Assembly: GCF_001905725.1 (NCBI RefSeq)
Contig: NZ_LIWB01000018.1
Location: 133,616-197,615 of the forward strand
Direction of reading: 5' to 3'
Source: Streptomyces sp. CB02400
GTDB taxonomy: Bacteria; Actinomycetota; Actinomycetes; Streptomycetales; Streptomycetaceae
DNA: 64,000 nucleotides
The position numbers and the translations under genes were made by a program. This document shows positions 23,983 to 32,842 of this stretch, piece by piece. A model generated the notes under the pieces. That model was not told the origin of the DNA. It saw nothing but the letters and a program-made list of their open reading frames with translations, and searched no databases. How positions within the stretch are numbered: position 1 is the first letter of the stretch; every line of letters begins with the position of its first letter.

Positions 23983-25863
23983 ATGGACCTGGCACAGCTC
24001 CCGCACGACGACCGCCCCTTCGCCCTGCTGCGCCGCCGCACGCCGGGCCACGACCACGACGTGGTCGAGCTGCTGATCGGCCCGGTCGGCACCCGTGACC
24101 TCCTGGCCGACCTGCCCGACGAGTGCCTGGCGGTCGTCCCCTTCCGGCAGATCCGTGAGCGCGGCTTCGACGTCCGTGACGACGGCGCCCCGCTGCTGGT
24201 GCTGACGCCCGAGGAGCGGTACGAGTTCCCGCTCGCCGAGGCCCTCGACCGGCTCCCCGCGCACGACGTCCGGGTGGAGGGCGGCGGCTTCGACGTCGGC
24301 GACGAGGAGTACGCGCGGATCGTCGGGCGCGTCCTGGACGAGGAGATCGGGCGGGGCGAGGGCGCCAACTTCGTGATCCGGCGGACGTACGAGGGTGAGA
24401 TCCCCGGGTTCGGACGGGCCGACGCGCTCGCGCTGTTCCGGCGCCTCCTCGAAGGGGAGCGGGGCGCGTACTGGACGTTCGTGGTGCACACCGGTGAGCG
24501 CACGCTGGTCGGGGCCAGCCCCGAGGTGCACGTCCGGGCGTCGGGCGGGACGGTCGTGATGAACCCGATCAGCGGCACCTACCGCTATCCCGCCGAGGGT
24601 CCGACCCCCGAGCACCTGCTGGAGTTCCTCGCCGACGGCAAGGAGATCGAGGAGCTGTCGATGGTCGTCGACGAGGAGCTCAAGATGATGTGCACCGTCG
24701 GCGACATGGGCGGGGTCGTGGTCGGGCCCCGGCTGAAGGAGATGGCGCACCTCGCGCACACCGAGTACGAGCTGCGCGGCCGGTCCTCGCTGGACGTGCG
24801 CGAGGTGCTGAAGGAGACCATGTTCGCGGCGACCGTCACCGGGTCACCGGTGCAGAACGCCTGCCGGGTGATCGAACGGCACGAGGTCGGCGGGCGCGGC
24901 TACTACGCGGGCGCGCTGGCCCTCATCGGCCGCGGCGAGGGCGGCGCCCAGACGCTGGACTCCCCCATTCTGATCCGTACCGCCTACATCGACCCGGCCG
25001 GCGGGCTGCGGGTGCCGGTCGGGGCCACGCTGGTGCGCGGCTCGAACCCGGCGGGCGAGGTCGCGGAGACCCACGCCAAGGCGGCCGGGGTGCTGGCCGC
25101 GCTGGGGGTGCGTCCGGGGCGCCCGCGCGAGGAGTCCGTACGGCCGAAGCTGGCCGACGACCCCCGGGTGCGGGCGGCGCTGGACGGACGGCGGGCCTCC
25201 CTGGCGCCGTTCTGGCTGCGGATGCAGGAGCGGTCGGACGAGCTGACCGGGCACGCCCTGGTCGTCGACGGGGAGGACACCTTCACCGCGATGCTCGCCC
25301 ACGTGCTGCGCGCCGCCGGACTGGACGTGACCGTCCGCCGGTACGACGAGCCCGGACTGCGGGAGACGGTCCTGGCGCACGAGGGGCCGCTGGTGCTGGG
25401 CCCCGGACCGGGCGACCCGTCCGACACGGCCGACCCGAAGATGCGGTTCCTGCGCGCCCTGACCGCCGAGGTGATCCGGGAGAACCGGCACGGCGTCCTC
25501 GGCGTCTGCCTCGGCCACGAGCTGATCGCGGCCGAGCTGGGCCTGGAGACCGTGCGCAAGGAGGTGCCGTACCAGGGGGCGCAGACGGAGATCGACCTGT
25601 TCGGGCGGCCGGAGACGGTCGGCTTCTACAACAGTTTCGTGGCGCACTGCGACGAGGACACCGCGCGGGAGCTGGCCGCGCACGGCGTCGAGGTGAGCCG
25701 CGCCGCCAACGGCGAGGTGCACGCGCTGCGGGGGCCGGGCTTCGCCGGGTTGCAGTTCCACCCCGAGTCGGTGCTGACCCTCAACGGTACGGCGATCGTC
25801 CGGGAGCTGGCGGGTCAGCTCCGGGGCACCAGCACGTTCTCGGAGCGGCGGCCGGCGGTGTAG
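23983..25863 (+). CDS. trpEG: Fused anthranilate synthase (chorismate-binding plus glutamine amidotransferase)
   Basis: A 626-residue two-domain enzyme. Residues about 1-410 are a chorismate-utilising domain (EGEIPGFGRADALALFRRLLEGERGAYWTF, GASPEVHVRASGGTVVMNPISGTYRYP, SMVVDEELKMMCTVGD, TVTGSPVQNACRVIERHE, GYYAGALALIG). Residues about 425-626 are a class I amidotransferase with nucleophile Cys in GVCLGHELIAAE and HPES in LQFHPESVL. Its motifs are closer to PhzE/aminodeoxyisochorismate-type fusions than to canonical TrpE, yet the trp attenuator shows Trp control. ATG at 23983 has GAGGAAGG upstream. The 3' end overlaps the convergent dehydrogenase gene by 49 bases. Confidence 0.93.
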   Translation: MDLAQLPHDDRPFALLRRRTPGHDHDVVELLIGPVGTRDLLADLPDECLAVVPFRQIRERGFDVRDDGAPLLVLTPEERYEFPLAEALDRLPAHDVRVEGGGFDVGDEEYARIVGRVLDEEIGRGEGANFVIRRTYEGEIPGFGRADALALFRRLLEGERGAYWTFVVHTGERTLVGASPEVHVRASGGTVVMNPISGTYRYPAEGPTPEHLLEFLADGKEIEELSMVVDEELKMMCTVGDMGGVVVGPRLKEMAHLAHTEYELRGRSSLDVREVLKETMFAATVTGSPVQNACRVIERHEVGGRGYYAGALALIGRGEGGAQTLDSPILIRTAYIDPAGGLRVPVGATLVRGSNPAGEVAETHAKAAGVLAALGVRPGRPREESVRPKLADDPRVRAALDGRRASLAPFWLRMQERSDELTGHALVVDGEDTFTAMLAHVLRAAGLDVTVRRYDEPGLRETVLAHEGPLVLGPGPGDPSDTADPKMRFLRALTAEVIRENRHGVLGVCLGHELIAAELGLETVRKEVPYQGAQTEIDLFGRPETVGFYNSFVAHCDEDTARELAAHGVEVSRAANGEVHALRGPGFAGLQFHPESVLTLNGTAIVRELAGQLRGTSTFSERRPAV

Positions 25864-26810
25864 TCGAGGACGTTGTCCACCGTGGTCCCGACGATCTGCC
25901 CGACGGCGTCCACGGTGTAGTACGCCTGGTGGGAGGTGACCAGCACGTTCGGGAACGTGACGAGGCGGGCCAGGGTGTCGTCGTCGACGGCCTCCAGGGA
26001 CTTGTCGAGGAAGAACAGTCCCGCCTCCGCCTCGTACACGTCCAGGCCGACGCCCGTGAAGCGGCCCTCGCGCAGCTCGGCGACGAGGGCCGCGGTGTCG
26101 ATGAGGCCGCCCCGGCTGGAGTTCACCAGGATCGCGTCGTCCCGCATGGCCTTCAGGGCGTCGGCGTCGATGAGGTGCTGGGTCGCGGGCAGCAGCGGGA
26201 CGTGCAGGCTGATCAGGTCGGACTCGGCGAGGAGCTGCTCCTTGGGGACGTAGGTCATGCCGAGGTCCAGGCAGGCGGGGTTCTCGGTGACGTCCCAGCC
26301 GAGCAGCCGCATGCCGAAGCCGTGGGCGATCCTGGCGAACGCCTCACCGATCTTCCCGGTGCCGAGGATGCCGGCGGTGCGGCCGTGCAGGTCGCGGCCC
26401 ATCAGTCCGTCGAGCCGGAAGTCGAAGTCGCGGGTACGGATGGAGGCGCGGACGACCCGGCGGTTGACGGCCATGGCGAGCGTCCAGGCGAACTCGGCGA
26501 CCGAGTACGGCGAGTAGTACGACACCCGGGCGACCGTCAGGCCGAGCCGTTCGGCGACCTCCAGGTCGATGTTGTTGAAGCCGGTGGAGCGCTGGGCGAC
26601 CATCCGGGTGCCGCCGGCCGCGAGGTCGGAGAGCACCTCGGCGCCGAGGTCGCAGTTGACGCTGGTGGAGACGATCTCGTGGCCCGCGGCGATGGGGGCG
26701 GTGTCCGCGTTGAGGAAGACGTCGAGGCCGCGCACCTCGTGGTGCCCGGCGAAGGCCCGCTCGATCAGGGGCTTCTCGTCGGCCTGCACTCCGAACGCCA
26801 GGATCTCCAC
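25815..26810 (-). CDS. D-2-hydroxyacid dehydrogenase (D-lactate dehydrogenase like)
   Basis: A 331-residue NAD-dependent enzyme. Rossmann motif GRTAGILGTGKIGEAFARIAHGFGMRLLGWD (about 143-172), catalytic Arg in ILVNSSRGGLID (about 230-240), Glu in LDVYEAEAG and His in TSHQAYYT (about 293). The YVPKEQLLAESDLISLHVPLLPATQHLI stretch and overall length are typical of fermentative LdhA. GTG at 26810 has GGAGGGAA five bases upstream. It could also act on related 2-oxoacids; substrate cannot be settled by eye. Convergent with trpEG. Confidence 0.9.
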   Translation of the reverse strand: MEILAFGVQADEKPLIERAFAGHHEVRGLDVFLNADTAPIAAGHEIVSTSVNCDLGAEVLSDLAAGGTRMVAQRSTGFNNIDLEVAERLGLTVARVSYYSPYSVAEFAWTLAMAVNRRVVRASIRTRDFDFRLDGLMGRDLHGRTAGILGTGKIGEAFARIAHGFGMRLLGWDVTENPACLDLGMTYVPKEQLLAESDLISLHVPLLPATQHLIDADALKAMRDDAILVNSSRGGLIDTAALVAELREGRFTGVGLDVYEAEAGLFFLDKSLEAVDDDTLARLVTFPNVLVTSHQAYYTVDAVGQIVGTTVDNVLDYTAGRRSENVLVPRS

Positions 26811-26932
26811 GGTTCCCTCCGGGGTCGTGCCGGGTCGTGTACTGCCGTACCTGCGAATATACGGGCGCCTCGGAGGGTGCGCCTGGGCCGTACGGGGCAC
26901 GCCTGAAGGACCGTCTGCCCGTCCCGCCCGTC

Positions 26933-27643
26933 CTACTCGTCGTCGAGGCCGCGCTCTATGGCGTAGCGGACGAGTTCGACGCGGTTGTGCAGTTGGAGCT
27001 TGCCGAGGGTGTTCTGCACGTGGTTCTGCACGGTGCGGTGGGAGATGACGAGCCGTTCGGCGATCTGCTTGTAGCTGAGGCCCTTGGCGACCAGGCGCAG
27101 CACCTCGGTCTCGCGGTCGGTCAGCCGGGGCGCGCCCGGTTCGCCGTCGGCGGGGGCGGGCCCGGCCGGTTCGGAGGCGAGGCGGCGGTACTCGCCGAGG
27201 ACCAGTCCGGCCAGGCCGGGGGTGAACACCGGGTCGCCGACTGCCGTACGGCGCACCGCGTCCCGCAGGTCCTCGGTGGAGGCGGACTTCAGCAGATAGC
27301 CGGTGGCGCCGGACTTGACCGCCTCCAGGACGTCGGCGTGCTCGCCGCTCGCCGAGAGCACCAGCACCCGGACGGCGGGGTTCGCGGCGACGACCTCCTT
27401 GCAGACCTGGACGCCGGGCTTGCCGGGCAGGTTCAGGTCGAGGACGAGGACGCCGGGTGCGGCGGCCTTGGCGCGGCGCACCGCCTGGTCGCCGTCGCCG
27501 GCGGTGGCGACGACCTCGAAGCCGGACTCGGACAGGTCGCGGGCGACGGCGTCGCGCCACATGGGGTGGTCGTCGACCACCATGACCCTGATCGGATCCC
27601 CGTGGTCCCCGTGGTCCTTGTGCTCCCCGGTGCTGTCCGTCAT
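26933..27643 (-). CDS. NarL/LuxR-type response regulator
   Basis: A 236-residue two-domain regulator. Receiver domain about residues 18-135: acidic pair VVDDH, phospho-acceptor Asp in LVLDLNLPGKPG, Ser and Lys in KSGATGYLLKSAS. The C-terminal LuxR helix-turn-helix is LTDRETEVLRLVAKGLSYKQIAERLVISHRTVQNHVQNTLGKLQLHNRVELVRYA. The ATG at 27643 overlaps the kinase stop codon (ATGA), so it is coupled to its sensor. It may control stress, antibiotic-related or its own genes; no target is visible. Confidence 0.94.
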   Translation of the reverse strand: MTDSTGEHKDHGDHGDPIRVMVVDDHPMWRDAVARDLSESGFEVVATAGDGDQAVRRAKAAAPGVLVLDLNLPGKPGVQVCKEVVAANPAVRVLVLSASGEHADVLEAVKSGATGYLLKSASTEDLRDAVRRTAVGDPVFTPGLAGLVLGEYRRLASEPAGPAPADGEPGAPRLTDRETEVLRLVAKGLSYKQIAERLVISHRTVQNHVQNTLGKLQLHNRVELVRYAIERGLDDE

Positions 27644-28878
27644 CGCTGCTCCGCCTTCCCCCGCGGGTCGTCCGCTTCCCGCTTGTCCTTGGGCACCTTC
27701 AGTTCGACCTCCGTGCCCTGCCCCGGCACCGAGATCAGGTCCGCGCTGCCGCCGAGGTCGCGCAGCCGGCCCCGGATGGACAGGGCCACGCCGAGCCGGC
27801 CCTCGCCCTCGGCCTGGGCGAGCCGGCCCTCGGGGATGCCGGGTCCGTCGTCGCGGACGGTGACGATCACCTCGTCCGGTTCGTCCTCGACCAGGATCCA
27901 GGCGCGTGCCTGCTCCCCCGCGTGCTTGCGGACGTTGTCCAGGGCGGCCCCGACGGCGGCGGCGACCTCCCGCGCGGCGACCGGTGCGAGCCGGACCGGC
28001 GCTCCGGGCTCGGCGAGGCCGACCAGGGAACCGGCGTAGGGGGCGAGCAGGGTGCGCAGGTCGACCGGCCCGCCGTCCCCCGTGTCGTCCTCGTCCACGG
28101 CCCGTACGACGGCGCCCTCGGCGGTGTCCTCCGAAGCCCGGGAGACGGGGACGAGCCCGCCGGAGACCAGGGTGCGCAGGGCGATCTCCTGCTCGCCGGC
28201 CAGCCGGCCCAGCTCGGCGGCCTCACCGCCGATCACCGCACCCCGGCGCTGCACCATGGCCAGCACCTGGAGCACGCTGTCGTGGATGTCCCGCGCGAGG
28301 CGCTCCCGCTCCCTGGTCGCGGCCTCGATCTCCAGGGCGCGGGCGAGGGTGCGCTCGGAGGCGCGGGCGACCTCGACGACGTAGCCGATGGCGATGGAGG
28401 CGACCCAGACGAGGATCACGTTGTGCACGGTGTCGCGGGCTGGGTTGCCGCGCTCGATCAGGTTGGCGACGGCGACGAGGGTGGAGGCGAGGGCCGCCCA
28501 GCGCCAGCCGCCCTTGACGGCGAAGGCGAGCACCGAGCCGGCGGTCCAGATCGACGGCAGGGTCGGGCCGCCCGCCTCGACGCGTGCGGGCGCGTCGGCG
28601 ACGGGCGTGAGCAGGATGCCGACGAGCGCGATGGTCAGGTCGGCGGTGAGGAAGCGCTTGGTGCAGGCGGCGGCACTCGCGGTCCTGGGCAGGGTGGCCA
28701 GGGTCCACACCGCGAGGACGGCGAAGTAGCCGACGGCCAGCCAGGGGCGGGGGAACTCCTCGTGGGCGGTGGCGAACAGGCCGATCGCGTACACGAGGGT
28801 GAGGATCCGGTAACCGGTGAGGGCACGCCACAGCGGCTGCTCGACCGACATGCGCATGACTCGCTCGCGCCTGGCCAT
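27640..28878 (-). CDS. Sensor histidine kinase (HisKA_3/MacS type)
   Basis: A sensor of about 412 residues. Five or six membrane helices fill residues about 20-170 (LTLVYAIGLFA; LAVGYFAVLAVWTLATLP; LTIALVGILLTPV; ILVWVASIAIGYVVE). The dimerisation/phospho-accept or helix is EIEAATRERERLARDIHDSVLQVLAMVQRRG, with the His next to DIHDSVLQ. The HATPase domain has DNVRKHAG, DDGPGIPEG and GRLGVALSIRGR. I take the ATG at 28878, eight bases after GGGAG; a GTG at 28887 is nearly as good. Signal unknown; partner is the overlapping NarL-type regulator. Confidence 0.91.
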   Translation of the reverse strand: MARRERVMRMSVEQPLWRALTGYRILTLVYAIGLFATAHEEFPRPWLAVGYFAVLAVWTLATLPRTASAAACTKRFLTADLTIALVGILLTPVADAPARVEAGGPTLPSIWTAGSVLAFAVKGGWRWAALASTLVAVANLIERGNPARDTVHNVILVWVASIAIGYVVEVARASERTLARALEIEAATRERERLARDIHDSVLQVLAMVQRRGAVIGGEAAELGRLAGEQEIALRTLVSGGLVPVSRASEDTAEGAVVRAVDEDDTGDGGPVDLRTLLAPYAGSLVGLAEPGAPVRLAPVAAREVAAAVGAALDNVRKHAGEQARAWILVEDEPDEVIVTVRDDGPGIPEGRLAQAEGEGRLGVALSIRGRLRDLGGSADLISVPGQGTEVELKVPKDKREADDPRGKAEQR

Positions 28879-28929
28879 GTCCCCCACTCCCCCTCTGCGC
28901 CCCGTCCAGGGGCCGGACCGTCGCCCGTT

Positions 28930-29727
28930 CTACCGCTCCTGGCCGTCCTGCTCCATCGCGGCCCTCAGCTTCTCGGCCTGTTCCTTCTCCGCGCGGGCGA
29001 GCGCGGCCTTCGCCGCCCGCTCCGCCTCCTTCTCGGCCTTGGCCGCCTCCGAGAGCTGCCGCTTCATGGCGGTGGCGTACATGTCGACGTACTCCTGGCC
29101 GGACAGCTTCATGATTTCGTACATGACCTCGTCGGTCACCGCGCGGAGCACGAAACGGTCGTGCTCCATGCCCTGGTAGCGGCTGAAGTCCAGCGGCCTG
29201 CCGATCCGGATGCCGGGCCGCATCAGCTTCGGCATGACCTGTCCGGGCGGCTGGATCTTCTCCGTGTCGATCATGGCGACCGGGATCACGGGCGCGCCGG
29301 TGGCCAGCGCCACGCGCGCGAGGCCGCCCGGCTTGCCACGGTAGAGGCGGCCGTCGGGCGAGCGGGTGCCCTCCGGGTAGATGCCGAACAGCTCGCCGCG
29401 CTCGATGACCTCGATGCCGCTCTTGATCGCCGCCTCGCCCGCGCCGCGCGCGCCGGAGCGGTCCACCGGGAGCTGGCCCACGCCCTTGAAGAAGGCGGCC
29501 GTCAGCCGGCCCTTCACGCCCGGCGTGGTGAAGTACTCGGCCTTGGCGATGAAGGTGACCTTGCGGTCCAGTACGGACGGCAGGAAGAAGGAGTCGGAGA
29601 ACGACAGGTGGTTGCTGGCCAGGATGGCCGGGCCCTCGGCGGGGATGTTCTCCCGGCCCTCCACCCAGGGCCTGAAGGCGAGCTTCAGCGGCCCTCCGAT
29701 GGCGACCTTCATCGTGCCGTACAACAA
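28930..29727 (-). CDS. 1-acylglycerol-3-phosphate acyltransferase (PlsC-like)
   Basis: A 265-residue lysophosphatidic acid acyltransferase-type enzyme of membrane lipid synthesis. Catalytic NHxxxxD is SNHLSFSDSFFLP (about residue 59), substrate motif FPEGTRS appears as YPEGTRSPDGRLYRGKPG, and GAPVIPVAMIDTEKIQPPG follows. The C-terminus is a charged helix rich in Lys, Glu and Ala (about 230-265). The start is a TTG at 29727, backed by AGGAGG at seven bases. Family and position resemble M. tuberculosis Rv2182c. Confidence 0.93.
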   Translation of the reverse strand: MLYGTMKVAIGGPLKLAFRPWVEGRENIPAEGPAILASNHLSFSDSFFLPSVLDRKVTFIAKAEYFTTPGVKGRLTAAFFKGVGQLPVDRSGARGAGEAAIKSGIEVIERGELFGIYPEGTRSPDGRLYRGKPGGLARVALATGAPVIPVAMIDTEKIQPPGQVMPKLMRPGIRIGRPLDFSRYQGMEHDRFVLRAVTDEVMYEIMKLSGQEYVDMYATAMKRQLSEAAKAEKEAERAAKAALARAEKEQAEKLRAAMEQDGQER

Positions 29728-29892
29728 CCGAGTGCCTCCTGTGCGTGTTCGTCAGACCATATCCCGGAGCGCGGTCAAAGGCCCCGACGGCCCTGGTCGG
29801 TGTCAGTGCGGTCGCGTACGGTGAAGGTCCTGCAACCCGTGTGCGGCGCCTGCCGCGATCATCGTGACCTTCCTACGAACAGGAGGCCGAAG

Positions 29893-30690
29893 GTGCCGCT
29901 CCTGACCGGAGCCGAGCCGTTCCGCCACGAGGGCGGGGAGACCGCCGTTCTCCTCTGCCACGGCTTCACCGGTTCACCGCAGTCGCTGCGCCCCTGGGCG
30001 AAGCACCTCGCCGCCCGCGGCCTGACCGTCTCGCTGCCGCTGCTGCCCGGGCACGGCACCCGCTGGCAGGACCTCGGGGTCACCGGCTGGCAGGACTGGT
30101 ACGCGGAGGTGGACCGCGAGCTGCGACTGTTGCGGGACCGCCACGAGCGGGTGTTCGTCGCCGGTCTGTCGATGGGCGGCGCGCTGGCGCTGCGGCTGGC
30201 CGCGAGGCATGGGGACACCGTGAGCGGGGTGGTGGTCGTCAACCCCGCGAACAAGGTGCACGGGGTGGCCGCGCACGCCCTTCCGGTGCTGCGCCATCTC
30301 GTCCCCGCGACGAAGGGCATCGCGAGCGACATCGCGAAGCCGCTGAACAGGGAGCTCGGCTACGACCGGGTGCCGCTGCACGCGGCGCACTCCCTGCGGA
30401 ACTTCTTCCGGCTCGTCGACGGCGAGCTGCCCCGGGTCACCCAGCCGTTGCTCCTGCTGCGCAGCCCCCAGGACCATGTGGTGCCGCCCGCGGACTCGGC
30501 GCGGATCCTCGGCCGTGTGTCGTCGACGGACGTCACGGAGATCCTGCTGGAACAGAGCTACCACGTGGCGACGTTGGACTACGACGCGGAGCGGATCTTC
30601 CAGGAGAGCACCGCGTTCATCGGCCGGCTCGCACCCGGCGCCGTCAAGGAGCCCGGTCTCGGCAAGGAAGGGACGACCGCAGGTGGCTGA
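29893..30690 (+). CDS. Alpha/beta-hydrolase carboxylesterase
   Basis: A 265-residue hydrolase. AVLLCHGFTGSPQSLRPWAKHLAARGLTVSLPLLPGHGTRWQDL and VFVAGLSMGGALALRLAARH (nucleophile Ser in GLSMGG, about 101) with acid in SPQDHVVPP and His in QSYHVATLDYD match the EstB/Est30-type carboxylesterase family. GTG at 29893 follows AGGAGGCCGAAG. No signal peptide, so it is cytosolic. Its stop overlaps the next gene's GTG. Substrate not known. Confidence 0.9.
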   Translation: MPLLTGAEPFRHEGGETAVLLCHGFTGSPQSLRPWAKHLAARGLTVSLPLLPGHGTRWQDLGVTGWQDWYAEVDRELRLLRDRHERVFVAGLSMGGALALRLAARHGDTVSGVVVVNPANKVHGVAAHALPVLRHLVPATKGIASDIAKPLNRELGYDRVPLHAAHSLRNFFRLVDGELPRVTQPLLLLRSPQDHVVPPADSARILGRVSSTDVTEILLEQSYHVATLDYDAERIFQESTAFIGRLAPGAVKEPGLGKEGTTAGG

Positions 30691-31279
30691 GCACGACTCG
30701 GACCGCGAGGACCGCGAGGACCGTGAAGGCCGTGAGCCGGAGGAGAAGGAGGTTCCCTTCGACGAGGCCGCCGCGTGGGCGGCGATCGTCGCCGGGTACG
30801 GCGAGGAGCCGCCGGACCCGCCGGGCGCCAAGCCGTTCAAGTCCGTCGAGGACCTGGCGCTGCTGGAGCCCGAGACGAACGAGGGCGAGGTGGAGGCGGA
30901 GGCGCCCCGTAAGGCCGAGGACAAGCCGGCCAAGCCGCTGGGCGGCTCCGTCTCCTTCGCCCCCGGCGTCGGCGGCCCGCGTGACTACAGCGTGGCAGAG
31001 CCCTCGGACGACGACCTCGACGAGACCGACGAGGGCCACTTCGTCCCGCCGGAGCCGCCCCCGCTGCCGGACGCCGACGTCACGTCGAAGTTCGCCTGGC
31101 TGGGAGTGCTCGGCGGCCCGATCCTGCTCCTGCTGGCGATCCTGCTCGGCTGGGAGATGACCTGGTGGCTGACCACCCTGTGCATCGGCGGCTTCCTGGG
31201 CGGCTTCGCCACACTGGTGATGCGCATGCGCACGGACGACGAGGACGACGACGATCCGGGGCGGGGCGCGGTGGTCTGA
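30683..31279 (+). CDS. Acidic membrane protein of unknown function
   Basis: A 198-residue protein. The first 135 residues are highly charged (DREDREDREGREPEEKE and DDDLDETDEG) and likely disordered; two membrane helices follow (about 137-158 WLGVLGGPILLLLAILLGWEM, 162-180 LTTLCIGGFLGGFATLVM), ending with an acidic tail DDEDDDDPG. GTG at 30683 is inside the end of the esterase gene, so the two are an operon. The family (acidic N-terminus, two helices) is common in Streptomyces; function unknown. Confidence 0.85.
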   Translation: MAEHDSDREDREDREGREPEEKEVPFDEAAAWAAIVAGYGEEPPDPPGAKPFKSVEDLALLEPETNEGEVEAEAPRKAEDKPAKPLGGSVSFAPGVGGPRDYSVAEPSDDDLDETDEGHFVPPEPPPLPDADVTSKFAWLGVLGGPILLLLAILLGWEMTWWLTTLCIGGFLGGFATLVMRMRTDDEDDDDPGRGAVV

Positions 31280-31289
31280 CCGCTTCTGC

Positions 31290-31347
31290 GCGGCGGGAAT
31301 CCTGTTCCACGCGACCGGGAATCCTGTTCTACGCGGCGGGAATCCGG
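31290..31347. repeat. Short tandem repeat of about 22 bases between two genes
   Basis: GGAATCC starts at 31296, 31318 and 31339; the first two copies share GGGAATCCTGTTC followed by C or T, then ACGCG, and the third is truncated. The array runs into the last codons of the EEP-family gene on the minus strand. Confidence 0.6.
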
Positions 31348-32084
31348 AGGGCGGCCAGGACCGGAAGGTGGTCCGTGGCCGCCCTCAGGTCCGCCGCGCT
31401 CACCCCCGGCTGCCCGAGCGGAACCCCGCACCCCAGCACCTCGACGCCCTTGGTGGCGAAGAGGGCGTCGATCCGCCGCCGCGGTTCGTCACGGACCCAG
31501 GTGTGCTCACCGCCCCAGGGCGCCGCGGCCCAGCAGTCGGTCAGGGACTCGGTCAGCCGCCGGAAGGTCCGCCCGCCCGGCCGCTCGTTCACATCCCCGC
31601 CCACGACCGCGTGCTCGACGCCCATCCCGGCGAGCCGGTCGAGGAGCATGCCGCCCTGCTCGTACCGCTCGTTCTTCTCCAGGGAGAGATGACAGCTCAG
31701 CACGCCGATCCGGGCACCCCCGAACCGTACGACGGCGGTGGCGAACCCGCGCCGGTGCTGCCCGGGGGTGAGCGGCAGCAGCACGTCCTCGGTGCGCTCG
31801 ACGGTCGCCCGCAGCGAGCAGAGCATCGCCGGCCCGGCGGCCGTGGCGCCCCCGGAGAGGATGACGAGGCCCGTCTCCGAGGCGAGCCGGGCCAGCTTCT
31901 TGCGCCAGCGGAAGAACCGCGGCGCCTCCTGGAGCAGGACGAGATCGGGAGCGCAGGCGGTGATCACCCGGGCGAGGGCGTCGGTGTCGTCGCGCATGGA
32001 ACGGATGTTGTAACTGAGCACCCGGATGACGGCCGAACCGTCGGACTCGGTCCGGGAGTCGGGCAGCAGCGGAGTCGTCGCCAT
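31329..32084 (-). CDS. Endonuclease/exonuclease/phosphatase (EEP) family protein
   Basis: A 251-residue EEP-fold phosphoesterase. Motifs: IRVLSYNIRSMRDD (metal/phosphate), LVLLQEAPRFF (catalytic Glu), VLSCHLSLEKNERYEQ, AVVGGDVNERPGGRTF (Asp/Asn), RRRIDALFAT, and ATDHLPVLA (His). Members cleave DNA, phosphoinositides or sphingomyelin; substrate here is unknown and no signal peptide is seen. ATG at 32084 has a poor ribosome site. Its C-terminal codons lie in a tandem repeat. Confidence 0.87.
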   Translation of the reverse strand: MATTPLLPDSRTESDGSAVIRVLSYNIRSMRDDTDALARVITACAPDLVLLQEAPRFFRWRKKLARLASETGLVILSGGATAAGPAMLCSLRATVERTEDVLLPLTPGQHRRGFATAVVRFGGARIGVLSCHLSLEKNERYEQGGMLLDRLAGMGVEHAVVGGDVNERPGGRTFRRLTESLTDCWAAAPWGGEHTWVRDEPRRRIDALFATKGVEVLGCGVPLGQPGVSAADLRAATDHLPVLAALRIPAA

Positions 32085-32255
32085 GCGGATCAAGATACGC
32101 CGCCCGGCGCGGCGTGACGCGGGTCGGCGCTCCACGCGCCCCAGGAGGTCGTGCCACGCGGCGGAGGAGACGGCGATCCGTTGCTCCAGTCGCTCCCCGG
32201 AATGAGGAACTACGGCCCTGGGACCCAGTGGTGCGTCGCACCGAGCGCTCTTGGG

Positions 32256-32750
32256 TCAGCCCGGGAGCGATCGACGAGATTCCGCCAGCCAGCGTCGGAC
32301 GTCCGCCATCGCCGTGCCGTCACTGTCGATGTCGATGGCGGCGGCCAGGTCCGCGATCGACACGGCGGTGAGGGCGCGGTACCACGCCTCCTGCGCCGCC
32401 GCCATGGCACGAGCGATGGCGCACGGGCGTTCGCACTGCTCGGCGGGGACGGCCAGCGGTCCGCGTTGCCGGATCTCGGTGCACCGGTACGCCGGCTCGA
32501 TGCCGTCGATGGCCTGGACCACTTCGAGCATGGTGACCGAGGCCGCAGGCCGGGTGAGGGCGTAGCCGCCGACCTGACCGGCTGTCGCGTGGACGATTCC
32601 CGCGCGGGACAGCGCTTGCAGGTGTTTGGCCAGGTAGGCCCGCGGGATGCCGTGCAGCTCCGCGAGCCTGGTGGCCTGTACCGGTTCGCGGCTCTGACTG
32701 AGGGTGACGCAACTGTGCAGTGCCCACTCCACGCCATTGGACAGCTTCAT
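32256..32750 (-). CDS. Rrf2-family transcriptional regulator
   Basis: A 164-residue regulator. The winged helix is in residues 1-70 (MKLSNGVEWALHSCV, PRAYLAKHLQALSRAGIV, AGQVGGYALTRP). Three Cys follow at 90, 106 and 110, the region where Rrf2 proteins bind [Fe-S] or sense oxidants, though the spacing Cx15Cx3C differs from IscR and NsrR, so cluster binding is uncertain. ATG at 32750. Divergent from the MFS exporter, with two matching operator-like palindromes in the 92-base gap, so it likely represses the exporter and itself. Confidence 0.9.
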   Translation of the reverse strand: MKLSNGVEWALHSCVTLSQSREPVQATRLAELHGIPRAYLAKHLQALSRAGIVHATAGQVGGYALTRPAASVTMLEVVQAIDGIEPAYRCTEIRQRGPLAVPAEQCERPCAIARAMAAAQEAWYRALTAVSIADLAAAIDIDSDGTAMADVRRWLAESRRSLPG

Positions 32751-32770
32751 GGCGCCACCCTAACGGTTCC

Positions 32771-32820
32771 CGGATATTTCTTGTCCGCGTTGTGGTACAA
32801 ACTCGGATAGAAAATATCCG
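32771..32820. promoter_or_regulatory. Two Rrf2 operator-like sites in the divergent promoter
   Basis: CGGATATTTCTTGTCCG (32771-32787) and CGGATAGAAAATATCCG (32804-32820) share the pattern CGGATA-N5-TRTCCG; centres are 33 bases apart, three helical turns. The second is a perfect 17-base inverted repeat. They lie between the Rrf2 gene and the exporter gene. Confidence 0.8.
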
Positions 32821-32842
32821 AGATCATCTCGAAGGGTTCACG

